DNA of 64,000 nucleotides, from positions 22,255 through 86,254 of the forward strand of contig CAUJHO010000013.1 of assembly GCA_963205025.1 (NCBI GenBank). Direction: 5' to 3'. A program made the translations under genes and the position numbers. The number at the start of each line of letters is the position of its first letter. Within the stretch, counting starts at the first letter, position 1. Origin of the DNA: Pseudomonadota bacterium (GTDB lineage Bacteria > Pseudomonadota > Alphaproteobacteria > Caulobacterales > Caulobacteraceae). The notes below the pieces were generated by a model that was not told where the DNA came from, ran no database searches, and saw nothing but the letters and a program-made list of their open reading frames with translations. Shown here piece after piece: positions 1-9,317 of the stretch.

Positions 1-1797
1 ATGGAGAATGACCCCGACGTTCTGGGCATGGTCGCGGCCTCGGCGGCCCTGACCCTGTCGGGCGTGCCCTTCATGGGCCCGATCGGCGCAGCGCGCGTCG
101 GCTATATCAACGGCGAATATGTGCTGAACCCGCTTCTGGATCAGATGGCCGACAGCCAGCTGGACCTCGTCGTCGCCGGCACCCAGGACGCCCTGATGAT
201 GGTCGAGTCCGAAGCCAAGGAGCTGCCGGATGACGTGATGCTCGGCGCCCTGGTGTTCGCGCACCAGTCGATGCAGCCGGTGATCGACGCCATCATCGAG
301 CTGGCCGAACACGCGGCCAAGGATCCGTTCGAGTTCGAGCCGGCTGACGTCTCGGACATCGTCGCCTCGATCAAGGAACTGGTCGGAGAAGACATCAAGG
401 CCGCCTACGCCCACACCGGCAAGTACGACCGCCACACCGCCGTCGGGGCCGCCAAGAAGAAGGCCGCGGAGGCCCTGGTCGCCTCGGATGCCAATCCGGA
501 CGGCGTCGATGCGACCAAGTTCGGCACTGCCTTCAAGGAATGTGAAGCCGACGTCCTGCGCCGTGACATCATCGAGAACAGCCACCGCGTCGACGGTCGC
601 GCGCTCGACAAGGTCCGCGCCATTGTTTCGGAAGTCGGCATCCTGCCGCGGACCCATGGTTCGGCCCTGTTCACCCGGGGTGAAACCCAGGCCATCGTCG
701 TCGCCACCCTCGGCACCGGCGAAGACGAACAGTGGATCGACGCCCTGCAGGGCACCTACAAGGAATCCTTCCTGCTGCACTACAACTTCCCGCCCTATTC
801 GGTCGGTGAAGCGGGCCGCATGGGCTCGCCGGGCCGTCGCGAAATCGGCCACGGCAAACTGGCCTGGCGCGCCATCCGCCCGATGCTGCCGTCCAAGGAA
901 GACTTCCCCTACACCGTCCGCCTGGTCTCCGAGATCACCGAGTCCAACGGCTCGTCCTCGATGGCCACGGTCTGTGGTTCTTCGCTGGCCCTGATGGATG
1001 CCGGCGTGCCGCTGGCCCGGCCGGTCTCGGGCATCGCCATGGGTCTGATCCTGGAGCCGTCGGGTGAATACGCCATCCTGTCGGACATTCTGGGTGACGA
1101 AGATCACCTGGGCGAAATGGACTTCAAGGTCGCCGGCACCCGCGAAGGCATCACCTCGCTGCAGATGGACATCAAGGTCCCTGGCATCACCGAGGAGATC
1201 ATGCGCAAGGCCATCGCCCAGGCCTCGGCCGGTCGTCTGCATATCCTGGACGAAATGGACAAGGCCATCGACGGTGCCCGCACCGAACTGGGCGAATATG
1301 CGCCCAAGATCGAGACCATCAAGATCGCCACCGACAAGATCCGTGAAGTCATCGGCTCGGGCGGCAAGGTGATCCGCGAGATCGTCGAAAAGACCGGAGC
1401 GAAGGTCGACATCGGCGATGACGGCACGATCAAGATCGCCGCCTCGGAACAGTCCAAGATCGACGCGGCCCGCGACTGGATCAAGTCGATCGCGTCGGAG
1501 CCGGAAGTCGGTGCCATCTACACCGGCAAGGTGGTCAAGGTTGTCGACTTCGGGGCCTTCGTGAACTTCTTCGGTGCCAAGGACGGTCTGGTTCACATCA
1601 GCCAACTGGCCCCGCGCAAGGTCGCCAAGGTCTCGGATGTGGTCAATGAAGGCGACCAGGTGAAGGTCAAGTTCCTGGGCTTCGACGATCGCGGCAAGAC
1701 CAAGCTGTCGATGAAGGTCGTCGATCAGGAGACCGGCGAAGACCTGACCGAGAAGTTGGCGGCTGAACGTGAATCCGCCAAGGCCGACGCCGAATAG
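1..1797 (+). CDS. pnp: Polyribonucleotide nucleotidyltransferase (PNPase), 5' truncated by window edge
   Basis: RNase PH-like domain ([16 protein letters not shown]), KH domain ([15 protein letters not shown]) and C-terminal S1 domain ([20 protein letters not shown]). N-terminal ~100 aa expected for PNPase are missing. Confidence 0.97.
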   Translation: MENDPDVLGMVAASAALTLSGVPFMGPIGAARVGYINGEYVLNPLLDQMADSQLDLVVAGTQDALMMVESEAKELPDDVMLGALVFAHQSMQPVIDAIIELAEHAAKDPFEFEPADVSDIVASIKELVGEDIKAAYAHTGKYDRHTAVGAAKKKAAEALVASDANPDGVDATKFGTAFKECEADVLRRDIIENSHRVDGRALDKVRAIVSEVGILPRTHGSALFTRGETQAIVVATLGTGEDEQWIDALQGTYKESFLLHYNFPPYSVGEAGRMGSPGRREIGHGKLAWRAIRPMLPSKEDFPYTVRLVSEITESNGSSSMATVCGSSLALMDAGVPLARPVSGIAMGLILEPSGEYAILSDILGDEDHLGEMDFKVAGTREGITSLQMDIKVPGITEEIMRKAIAQASAGRLHILDEMDKAIDGARTELGEYAPKIETIKIATDKIREVIGSGGKVIREIVEKTGAKVDIGDDGTIKIAASEQSKIDAARDWIKSIASEPEVGAIYTGKVVKVVDFGAFVNFFGAKDGLVHISQLAPRKVAKVSDVVNEGDQVKVKFLGFDDRGKTKLSMKVVDQETGEDLTEKLAAERESAKADAE

Positions 1798-1822
1798 GCA
1801 TTGGTCGATCAGATCGGTGTTT

Positions 1823-1847
1823 GAAAGGGGCCCTTGCGGCCCCTTTC
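1823..1847 (+). terminator. Intrinsic-type terminator hairpin downstream of pnp
   Basis: Perfect 10-bp stem GAAAGGGGCC-cttgc-GGCCCCTTTC, 25 bp after the pnp stop. Confidence 0.8.
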
Positions 1848-1859
1848 TCATATCGCCAC

Positions 1860-1875
1860 TGTTTCACGTGAAACA
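1860..1875. promoter_or_regulatory. parS centromere site (ParB-binding), copy 1
   Basis: Perfect 16-bp palindrome TGTTTCACGTGAAACA, identical to the universal chromosomal parS consensus; parAB lie ~4-6 kb downstream. Confidence 0.95.
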
Positions 1876-1887
1876 CGGAGCCCTGCC

Positions 1888-2127
1888 ATGAAGATCAATA
1901 TCGAGATCGACTGCACCCCGACCGAGGCCCGGACCTTTCTCGGCCTGCCGGATGTGACCCCCCTGAACGAACATCTCGTCGGCGAGATGCAACGACGTAT
2001 GGACGAGAACATGGCCCGGATGCAGCCTGAAGAGCTGATGAAGACCTGGGCCTCCTTCGGGGTTCAGGCCACCGAACAGTTCCGCAGCATGATGGGGATG
2101 GCGGCAACCGGTGCCACCAAACCCTGA
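1888..2127 (+). CDS. Small conserved protein, DUF6489-like
   Basis: MKINIEIDCTPTEARTFLGLPDVTPLNEHLV; ATG with upstream GGAG. Family assigned from memory. Confidence 0.7.
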   Translation: MKINIEIDCTPTEARTFLGLPDVTPLNEHLVGEMQRRMDENMARMQPEELMKTWASFGVQATEQFRSMMGMAATGATKP

Positions 2128-2166
2128 GCCGCGCCCCTCCAGCCGCGAACGACCGGTGCCACCGCC

Positions 2167-3453
2167 ATGACTGACACCATCTTTGCCCTGGCCACCCCGC
2201 CCGGCCGGGGGGCTGTCGCGGTCCTGCGAATCAGCGGCCCCCAAACCGCTGACATTCTGTCGTCGTTGGGGGCCGGCGGCCTGACGCCTCGCCGCGCCGG
2301 TCTCCGGTCGCTCAAGGACGCCCGAGGCGGCAAAATCGATCAGGCCCTGGTCCTTCGTTTCATCGCGCCGAACAGCTTTTCAGGCGAAGACCTGGCCGAA
2401 CTGCACCTTCACGGCGGCTTCGCCGTCGTGGAAGCCGTAGTCGAGCGTCTGCTTCAGCTCGGGCTGCGCCTGGCCGAGCCCGGCGAATTCACCCGTCGCG
2501 CCTTCGAAAACGGCAAGCTCGACCTGACCCAGGCCGAGGCCGTCGCCGACCTTATCGATGCGGAAACCAGTGCCCAGCGCGACCAGGCGCTGCGCCAACT
2601 CGATGGCGCCCTCAGCCGCCGCTATGACGGCTGGCGCAATCAACTGATTCACATCCTGGCCATGCTGGAGGCCGCCGTCGATTTCCCGGACGAAGAGTTG
2701 CCGGAGAATGTGGCCGAACGCGCCCTGCCCGGTATCGACGGACTGATCGCCGATCTGGAAGCCGCTCTCACCGACGGCCAACGGGGCGAGCGCATCCGTA
2801 CCGGCTTTCGGATCGCCCTTACCGGCGCCCCCAACGCCGGCAAGTCGTCCCTCTTCAACGCCCTGATCGGACGCGACGCCGCCATCGTCACCCCGATTGC
2901 TGGTACCACCCGCGATATTATCGAGGCTTCTCTGGTCTTGGGCGGTCGCAAGGTCCTGATCGCCGATACTGCAGGCTTGCGCGAAACCGATGACATCATC
3001 GAGGCCGAAGGCGTCGCCCGCGCCCGCGCCTGGGCCGAAGCGGCCGATCTGACGCTGCTGCTTTCCCCTGTCGATGAGGCGATGCCGGACCGACCGCCTG
3101 GCGTCTGGCAGATCCGGACCAAGGCCGACCTCGGCCTCGAAGCCGGTGCCGTCAGCGCCGCCACGGGCCAAGGCATCCCGGAGCTGATCGAACGACTAGA
3201 GGCTGCCGTCATCGCGGCGACCACCGGAGACGATTTCCCGGTCGCAACCCAGGCCCGCCACCGGGGCCGCCTGGTTGAAGCACATGGCCACCTGTTACGG
3301 GCGAGACAGAACCTCGGCGATAGCGGCGCTTCCCCTGAGCTGGCAGCGGAAGACGTGCGCCTGGCGATCCGGGCTCTGGAGGCGATTACCGGCCGGGTCG
3401 ATGTCGAATCGGTTCTGGACGTCATCTTTTCCAGCTTCTGCATCGGAAAGTGA
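2167..3453 (+). CDS. mnmE: tRNA uridine-5-carboxymethylaminomethyl(34) synthesis GTPase MnmE
   Basis: [22 protein letters not shown] start, G1 motif [15 protein letters not shown]-terminal CIGK. Confidence 0.97.
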   Translation: MTDTIFALATPPGRGAVAVLRISGPQTADILSSLGAGGLTPRRAGLRSLKDARGGKIDQALVLRFIAPNSFSGEDLAELHLHGGFAVVEAVVERLLQLGLRLAEPGEFTRRAFENGKLDLTQAEAVADLIDAETSAQRDQALRQLDGALSRRYDGWRNQLIHILAMLEAAVDFPDEELPENVAERALPGIDGLIADLEAALTDGQRGERIRTGFRIALTGAPNAGKSSLFNALIGRDAAIVTPIAGTTRDIIEASLVLGGRKVLIADTAGLRETDDIIEAEGVARARAWAEAADLTLLLSPVDEAMPDRPPGVWQIRTKADLGLEAGAVSAATGQGIPELIERLEAAVIAATTGDDFPVATQARHRGRLVEAHGHLLRARQNLGDSGASPELAAEDVRLAIRALEAITGRVDVESVLDVIFSSFCIGK

Positions 3454-3458
3454 TCGCC

Positions 3459-3474
3459 TGTTTCACGTGAAACA
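3459..3474. promoter_or_regulatory. parS centromere site (ParB-binding), copy 2
   Basis: Perfect TGTTTCACGTGAAACA, extended to an 18-bp palindrome CTGTTTCACGTGAAACAG (3458-3475), in the mnmE-mnmG spacer. Confidence 0.95.
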
Positions 3475-3540
3475 GACCGCCCCCGGTTCCGCCACTCCCG
3501 ACGGTCTGCTATAGGCCGCTTCCTTCTTTCGGAGCCCGCC

Positions 3541-5418
3541 TTGAGCCTGCATTGGGATGTGATCGTGATCGGCGGCGGCCATGCCGGCTGCGAGGCGGCC
3601 CACGCCGCCTGGCGCGCCGGCGCCCGCACCCTGCTGCTCACCCACAAGCTCGAGACCATTGGCGAAATGAGCTGCAATCCCGCCATGGGCGGTCTCGGAA
3701 AAGGCCATCTGATCCGCGAGATCGATGCCCTGGACGGTCTGATGGGCCGGATTACGGACCAGGCCGCCATCCAGTATCGCCTGCTCAACCGGTCCAAGGG
3801 CCCGGCTGTCCGCGGACCCCGCGCCCAGATCGATCGTGGCCTCTATCGCGCGGCGATGCAGGCCGCCCTTGCCGAAAGCGAAGGCCTGGCCCTTGAGGCC
3901 GCCGCGGTCGAGGACCTGATCGTCGAGAACGGCCGCGTCGTCGGGGTTTCCGATGATCGCGGTCGCGCCTGGCGCGCCGGGGCCGTCATCCTGACGACCG
4001 GGACCTTCCTGAAGGGGGTCATCCATCGCGGCAATGAGAGGATCCCCGCCGGCCGCATTGGAGATCAACCCTCGGTCGGCCTGTCGGAACGACTGTACAG
4101 CCTCGATCTCAGGATGGGGCGACTGAAGACCGGTACGCCCGCACGGCTGGAGTATGACTCCATCGGCTGGGCCCAGCTGGAAATGCAGGACGCTGACAGT
4201 TCGCCGTCGCGCTTCTCCTTCCTGGCGGACGGAGCCACCCTCCCCCAGATCGCCTGCGGTGTAACCGCCACGAACGAAAGAACGCACCGGATCATCGCCG
4301 AGAACCTCGACGAATCCGCAGTCTACGGCGGCCGCTTGTCCGGCAAGGGGCCGCGCTACTGCCCGTCGATTGAGGACAAGGTCGTCCGCTTCGCCGACAA
4401 GACGAGCCATCAGGTCTTTCTGGAGCCCGAGGGCCTGCCGGGCAATCCCGACGGTCAGACCGTCTATCCAAACGGGGTCTCGACCTCGGTCTCGGAAGCG
4501 ACCCAGCTGGCCTTTCTGCGAACCCTTCCGGGCCTCGAGGCCGTGCGCGTGCGCCGGTATGGCTACGCCATCGAGTATGACTACGTCGACCCCACCAGCC
4601 TGCATCCCACGCTCGAGCTTCGGGCCCTGCCGAGTCTCTATCTCGCCGGCCAGATCAACGGCACGACCGGCTATGAGGAGGCGGGCGCACAAGGTCTGAT
4701 CGCCGGTCTGAACGCCGCCCGCGCCGTCGCCGGTCAGGACGGAATCGTGCTCGGGCGCGACCAGGCCTATATCGGCGTGATGATCGACGACCTGGTCACA
4801 CGCGGTGTGACCGAGCCCTACCGCATGTTCACCAGTCGAGCCGAGTTCCGTCTGTCCCTGCGCGCCGACAATGCTGATCAACGATTGACGCCGCTGGCGA
4901 TGCAGGTTGGTCTGGTTGGATCTGCGCGCCGTCAGGCGTTTGACGTCAAAGCCGGAATCCTGACGCGGGCGCGCCGACTGATGACGGAGACGGAACTGAC
5001 GCCCAATGCGGCCAACCGCTTGGGATTAAAGGTCAATCAGGATGGTCAGCGCCGGTCGCTGAGCCAGCTTCTGACCTATCCGGGCGCCTCGCTGGAGATC
5101 TTTGCCGCGACCTGGCCCGAGATTCACACCTGGTCACCAGAGGTCGCCGAGCAGATCGAGATCGACGCGGCCTATGCCGGCTACCTCGGCCGCCAGGCGG
5201 CCGATGCCGACGCCCTGCGACGTGATGAGGCCCTGGTCATACCGGACGATCTCGACTTTTCGATCGTCGGAGGCCTATCCCATGAGGTGCGGGAAAAGCT
5301 GAGCTCGGTTCGACCGCGCACGCTCGGCCAGGCGGGGCGTATCGAGGGTGTCACGCCGGGGGCTCTGACGGCGCTGCTGGCCCACGTCCGTCGTGGCCGA
5401 TCAGACGCGGCCGCGTGA
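3541..5418 (+). CDS. mnmG: tRNA uridine-5-carboxymethylaminomethyl(34) synthesis enzyme MnmG (GidA)
   Basis: FAD motif VIVIGGGHAGCEAAHAAWRAGA, SCNPAMGGLGKGHLIREIDALDG; TTG start. Confidence 0.97.
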   Translation: MSLHWDVIVIGGGHAGCEAAHAAWRAGARTLLLTHKLETIGEMSCNPAMGGLGKGHLIREIDALDGLMGRITDQAAIQYRLLNRSKGPAVRGPRAQIDRGLYRAAMQAALAESEGLALEAAAVEDLIVENGRVVGVSDDRGRAWRAGAVILTTGTFLKGVIHRGNERIPAGRIGDQPSVGLSERLYSLDLRMGRLKTGTPARLEYDSIGWAQLEMQDADSSPSRFSFLADGATLPQIACGVTATNERTHRIIAENLDESAVYGGRLSGKGPRYCPSIEDKVVRFADKTSHQVFLEPEGLPGNPDGQTVYPNGVSTSVSEATQLAFLRTLPGLEAVRVRRYGYAIEYDYVDPTSLHPTLELRALPSLYLAGQINGTTGYEEAGAQGLIAGLNAARAVAGQDGIVLGRDQAYIGVMIDDLVTRGVTEPYRMFTSRAEFRLSLRADNADQRLTPLAMQVGLVGSARRQAFDVKAGILTRARRLMTETELTPNAANRLGLKVNQDGQRRSLSQLLTYPGASLEIFAATWPEIHTWSPEVAEQIEIDAAYAGYLGRQAADADALRRDEALVIPDDLDFSIVGGLSHEVREKLSSVRPRTLGQAGRIEGVTPGALTALLAHVRRGRSDAAA

Positions 5419-6037
5419 TCCCGTGGACGCGCGTGCCTTTCAAAACCTGACCGGAGCCTCTGACCAGGCCATCGCTGATCTGGATCGCTATCGCCAGATG
5501 CTCGAGGCCGGCAATGCCGTGATGAACCTCGTCGGCCCGGCCAGCCTGCCCGACTTCTGGAACCGCCATGCGCTCGATAGCGCCCAGCTTCTGCCCCTGG
5601 CCCCCGACGCCCGGGTCTGGGCGGATCTGGGTGCCGGGGCCGGCCTGCCCGGCGTGGTTCTGGCTGTTCTCCTGAAGGAGGCCCCCGAGGCGAAGGTCTG
5701 GCTGATCGACAGCCAGACCAAACGTTGTCGTTTCCTTTCAGACGTTGTCAGCGCCCTGTCTCTACCAGCCGAAGTCGTCAATGCTCGGGCCGAATCCCTG
5801 TCGATCAAGGCGGATGTGGTGACGGCCCGAGCCTGTGCCCCGCTTGACAGGCTACTGCAATTTGCCGAGCCCTATCGTCGCAGGGGAGCCGAAGCGCTGT
5901 TCCTGAAAGGCGAGAAGGCCGAAGACGAAATCGCCGAGGCCCGCCGGCATCATCGCTTCGATGCCGAGGTCCTGCCGTCCGCCAGCGATCCCCGAGGTCG
6001 CATCCTTCGTATCCGGAGCCGCCAAGTTGCCGCGTGA
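5393..6037 (+). CDS. rsmG: 16S rRNA (guanine527-N7)-methyltransferase RsmG (GidB)
   Basis: GAGAGLPGVVLAVLL and ARACAPLDRLLQFAEPY motifs; position between mnmG and parA. Start uncertain; overlaps the mnmG end. Confidence 0.93.
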   Translation: MADQTRPRDPVDARAFQNLTGASDQAIADLDRYRQMLEAGNAVMNLVGPASLPDFWNRHALDSAQLLPLAPDARVWADLGAGAGLPGVVLAVLLKEAPEAKVWLIDSQTKRCRFLSDVVSALSLPAEVVNARAESLSIKADVVTARACAPLDRLLQFAEPYRRRGAEALFLKGEKAEDEIAEARRHHRFDAEVLPSASDPRGRILRIRSRQVAA

Positions 6038-6863
6038 AGTTCCCCCCCCTCGCATTCTCGCCGTCGCCAACCAGAAGGGTGGCGTTGGCAAGACAACCAC
6101 GGCCATCAATCTGGGCACCGCCCTGGCTGCGGTCGGAGAGCGGGTGCTGCTGATCGACATGGACCCCCAGGGCAATGCCTCGACCGGCCTGGGTGTGCCA
6201 CGCGAACACCGGCGGGTGACGATCTATGATTCCATCGTCGACGGTCGCCCCCTGCACGAGGCTGCGGTCGCCACCCAGGTTCCGAACCTGTGGCTGGTGC
6301 CGTCCGATCCGGACCTGTCCGGCATCGAAATCGAACTCGGCCAGGCCGACCGTCGCTCGTTCCGCCTGCGCGATGCCATAGATCGGCTCAAGCAGCTAAA
6401 GGACAGCCTGAAGCCGACCTATGTGCTGATCGACTGTCCGCCGTCGCTGAACCTGCTGACCGTCAATGCCATGTCGGCTGCCGATGCCGTGCTGGTCCCG
6501 CTGCAGTGTGAGTTCTTCGCCCTGGAGGGCCTGACCCAGCTGATGCGGACCATCGATCTGGTCCGGTCCAGTCTCAACCCCCGCCTCGACATCCAGGGCA
6601 TCGTCCTGACCATGTACGATCGCCGCAACGCCCTGTCCGGCCAGGTCGAGGCCGATGTCCGGGGCCATTTCGGCGACAAGGTCTATCAGACGGTGATTCC
6701 GCGAAACGTGCGGGTGTCGGAGGCCCCCTCCTTCGGCAAACCGGCCCTGATCTATGATTTGAAATGCGCGGGCAGCCAGGCCTATCTGAACCTGGCGCGC
6801 GAGCTGGTCCGGCGCGAAAGGGCGCGTCGTCGGTCAGAGCAACTTCTTGAGAAAGCTGAATAA
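6027..6863 (+). CDS. parA: Chromosome partitioning ATPase ParA
   Basis: Deviant Walker A KGGVGKTTTAINLGTALA, LIDMDPQGNASTGLG; TTG start at 6027 inferred by family length (the ORF extends in frame to 5961). Confidence 0.96.
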   Translation: MPREVPPPRILAVANQKGGVGKTTTAINLGTALAAVGERVLLIDMDPQGNASTGLGVPREHRRVTIYDSIVDGRPLHEAAVATQVPNLWLVPSDPDLSGIEIELGQADRRSFRLRDAIDRLKQLKDSLKPTYVLIDCPPSLNLLTVNAMSAADAVLVPLQCEFFALEGLTQLMRTIDLVRSSLNPRLDIQGIVLTMYDRRNALSGQVEADVRGHFGDKVYQTVIPRNVRVSEAPSFGKPALIYDLKCAGSQAYLNLARELVRRERARRRSEQLLEKAE

Positions 6864-7733
6864 ATGTCTGAGCGTCACCGAGGACTGGGTCGAGGCCTCT
6901 CGGCCCTTCTGAGCGAGGCGGGGGCTGATGTACCCGACGCGCCGCCGCCATCGGCTCCGACCGATATTCCGATCGAGTTGATCCGGCGCAATCCCGAGCA
7001 GCCGCGACGGACCTTCACGGAGGCCGAACTCGACTCCCTGACCGCCTCGGTCAAGGAACGTGGCGTGCTGCAGCCGATCCTGATCCGGCCCGCCCCCGAT
7101 GGCGACGGCTATCAGATCGTCGCCGGCGAACGTCGCTGGCGGGCAGCCCAGAAGGCCAGCCTGGCGACCATCCCGGCAGTCATCCGGGAGCTCGACGACC
7201 GCCAGGTCCTCGAGATCGCGATCATTGAAAATGTTCAGCGCGCCGATCTGAACCCGATTGAAGAGGCCCTGGGCTATCGCTCCCTAATCGAGCGTTTCGG
7301 GCGCACCCATGAGGCGCTTGGTGAAATCGTCGGCAAGAGCCGCAGCCATGTCGCCAACACCCTGCGTCTGCTCACCCTGCCCGACAGCGTGCGCGTCCAT
7401 GTCGAGGAAGGCCGGATCTCCGCCGGCCACGCCCGCGCGCTTCTGACCGCCGACAATGCCGAAGGCCTGGCGCAACGGATCATCGATGAAGGCCTGAGCG
7501 TCCGTCAGGTTGAAGCCCTGGCCAAGGGGCCGGAAGAACGCCCCGCTCGCGCCGGTACCCGCCGCGATGCGGCGGGGCGCAATCCCGACATCGCGGCGCT
7601 GGAGAGCGATCTCTCCGACACCCTGGGGCTTAAGGTCGACCTGGCCGACAAGGGAGGCAAGGGTGCCCTCACGCTGCGCTACGTCACGCTCGAACAGCTC
7701 GATGAACTGTGCCGGCGACTGATGCGCGGTTGA
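6864..7733 (+). CDS. parB: Chromosome partitioning protein ParB
   Basis: RGLGRGLSALL N-terminus, NPEQPRRTF, GERRWRAAQKA, HTH region SHVANTLRLLTLP; directly follows parA. Confidence 0.97.
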   Translation: MSERHRGLGRGLSALLSEAGADVPDAPPPSAPTDIPIELIRRNPEQPRRTFTEAELDSLTASVKERGVLQPILIRPAPDGDGYQIVAGERRWRAAQKASLATIPAVIRELDDRQVLEIAIIENVQRADLNPIEEALGYRSLIERFGRTHEALGEIVGKSRSHVANTLRLLTLPDSVRVHVEEGRISAGHARALLTADNAEGLAQRIIDEGLSVRQVEALAKGPEERPARAGTRRDAAGRNPDIAALESDLSDTLGLKVDLADKGGKGALTLRYVTLEQLDELCRRLMRG

Positions 7734-7758
7734 TCCAAGGTCGATCGCAGGGGCGGCG

Positions 7759-8811
7759 TTAAAGCCCCAGCCGGCGCGCCCGAGCCGCCACCGACAGCAG
7801 CGCCCGTTCGGCAATCAGACCATCGGGCGATCCGGCGCGCTTGCAGGCGCGATCCGCCTCGAGCAGGTCAGACTGCACCGTATCAAGCTCGGCCAGTGAC
7901 CACGACCGCGCCTGACGCAGCATCTCCCGTTCCTGTTTCCAGAAGACGCCGGCGGCCTTGGCCGCCTCCTTCATGTCGGCCCCGCTGCGCGACAGGGTGA
8001 CGATCCGGCGCAGCTTGCCGAGGTGCTGACTGGCGGCACGCACAGCCGAAGGGCCGGTTTCGCCCTCCTCCAGGGCCCGCACCAGTCCGCTGCGCGCGGG
8101 ACCGGGCCGGCCACCGAAGGCGTCATTGGCAGCCTCGAACAGGGAGGCATCCGGTTCGACTCCCAGGAAATCCTCTAGTTCGGCAACGCCCAGAGTCGAC
8201 CCGGATCCTGGCCCGATAAACAGGGCCAGACGCTCGATCTCCTGGCGCGCGACGCCGCGTTCCTTGGGCAAACGCCCCAAGAACACCTCCAGCGCCTCCG
8301 AACTCAGCGACACATTGTCGGCCCTGAGCACCTCTCGGGTCATGCGCGCAATATCGCCGACCTCATCCTCATAACAGGGGATGACCCAGGCGGCGTCGCC
8401 CTTCTCCGCCGCCTTTCTGAGCGCCGAGTCGCGCCCGAGATTGCCGGCTTCAATGACCAGACCGGCGTCTGGATTGAGCCGACCGTCCAGGTGCGCCACC
8501 AGGGCCTCTGCAGCCAGGCGATCGACAGACGCCTTCTCCCCATGCAGGCGCAGCCGCACCAGCCGCTTGCCGCCGAGCATCGACTGCGCCGCCAGCTCCT
8601 CCTCGAGCCGCGCCGGATCGGCCTCCAGGTCGCCGTCGGTGAGAAGGGCGGTATCAAACGGATCGTCGATGTTGGGGACCAGGGCCCGGGCCAGCTGCTC
8701 GCCGCGCTCGCGCACGACGCCGCGATCGCGCCCATAGATCAGGGTCGCCCGCATGGCCGGATCGGGCTTGGCCAGAAAGCGGTCGATATCCGGCCGCCGC
8801 TTGAGGATCAT
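7759..8811 (-). CDS. holA: DNA polymerase III subunit delta (HolA)
   Basis: LIYGRDRGVVRERGEQLARAL, delta-subunit-like architecture; order holA-lptE-leuS matches alphaproteobacteria. Confidence 0.9.
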   Translation of the reverse strand: MILKRRPDIDRFLAKPDPAMRATLIYGRDRGVVRERGEQLARALVPNIDDPFDTALLTDGDLEADPARLEEELAAQSMLGGKRLVRLRLHGEKASVDRLAAEALVAHLDGRLNPDAGLVIEAGNLGRDSALRKAAEKGDAAWVIPCYEDEVGDIARMTREVLRADNVSLSSEALEVFLGRLPKERGVARQEIERLALFIGPGSGSTLGVAELEDFLGVEPDASLFEAANDAFGGRPGPARSGLVRALEEGETGPSAVRAASQHLGKLRRIVTLSRSGADMKEAAKAAGVFWKQEREMLRQARSWSLAELDTVQSDLLEADRACKRAGSPDGLIAERALLSVAARARRLGL

Positions 8812-9314
8812 CCCCCCACGGCTCCGGCCTGGTCGGCGAACACCTGGGCGAGATCTGAGCGAATCCGGTCAGCCACCTGGGCCGCCGCACGCTCGGATCC
8901 GTCCTCGCCGGCGACCACCCCGGCATAAGGTTGGGCCGAGGCCGCATAGGTGGTCGACACCGTGATGACATCCTCGTGGACGCGCCGGTTGGTCCGGATT
9001 TCCGTCAGGGTATAGGCGACCGTCAGGGTCAGTTCATACCGCGTCGCGGTATCGTCGGCGCGTCGGCCGAGCGGGGACCGCTGTTCCGACAGCCGGGTCG
9101 TCAACCGATAGATCGGTTCGGCCGTCCCGTCCCGACCGAACGCATCCTCCAGCCGCTCGCGGAGCGCGAAACCGGCCCGATTGTTCGGAACCTGAACCGA
9201 GATCCGCTCAAGACCCGCCACCACGCCCGGCTCGGCATACAGGGGCGTAAAGCCCACACAGGCCGAAAGCAGGATCGCCATCGCCCCCAGAATCGGTCCG
9301 GCCAGGCGGTTCAT
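8808..9314 (-). CDS. lptE: LPS assembly lipoprotein LptE
   Basis: Lipobox-like ILLSACVGFTPLY; downstream of leuS, ATGA-type overlap with holA. Confidence 0.85.
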   Translation of the reverse strand: MNRLAGPILGAMAILLSACVGFTPLYAEPGVVAGLERISVQVPNNRAGFALRERLEDAFGRDGTAEPIYRLTTRLSEQRSPLGRRADDTATRYELTLTVAYTLTEIRTNRRVHEDVITVSTTYAASAQPYAGVVAGEDGSERAAAQVADRIRSDLAQVFADQAGAVGG

Positions 9315-9317
9315 GCG

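Noticed and set aside
3463-4881. 472-aa minus-strand ORF opposite mnmG
   Set aside because: Antisense shadow of a clear mnmG gene.
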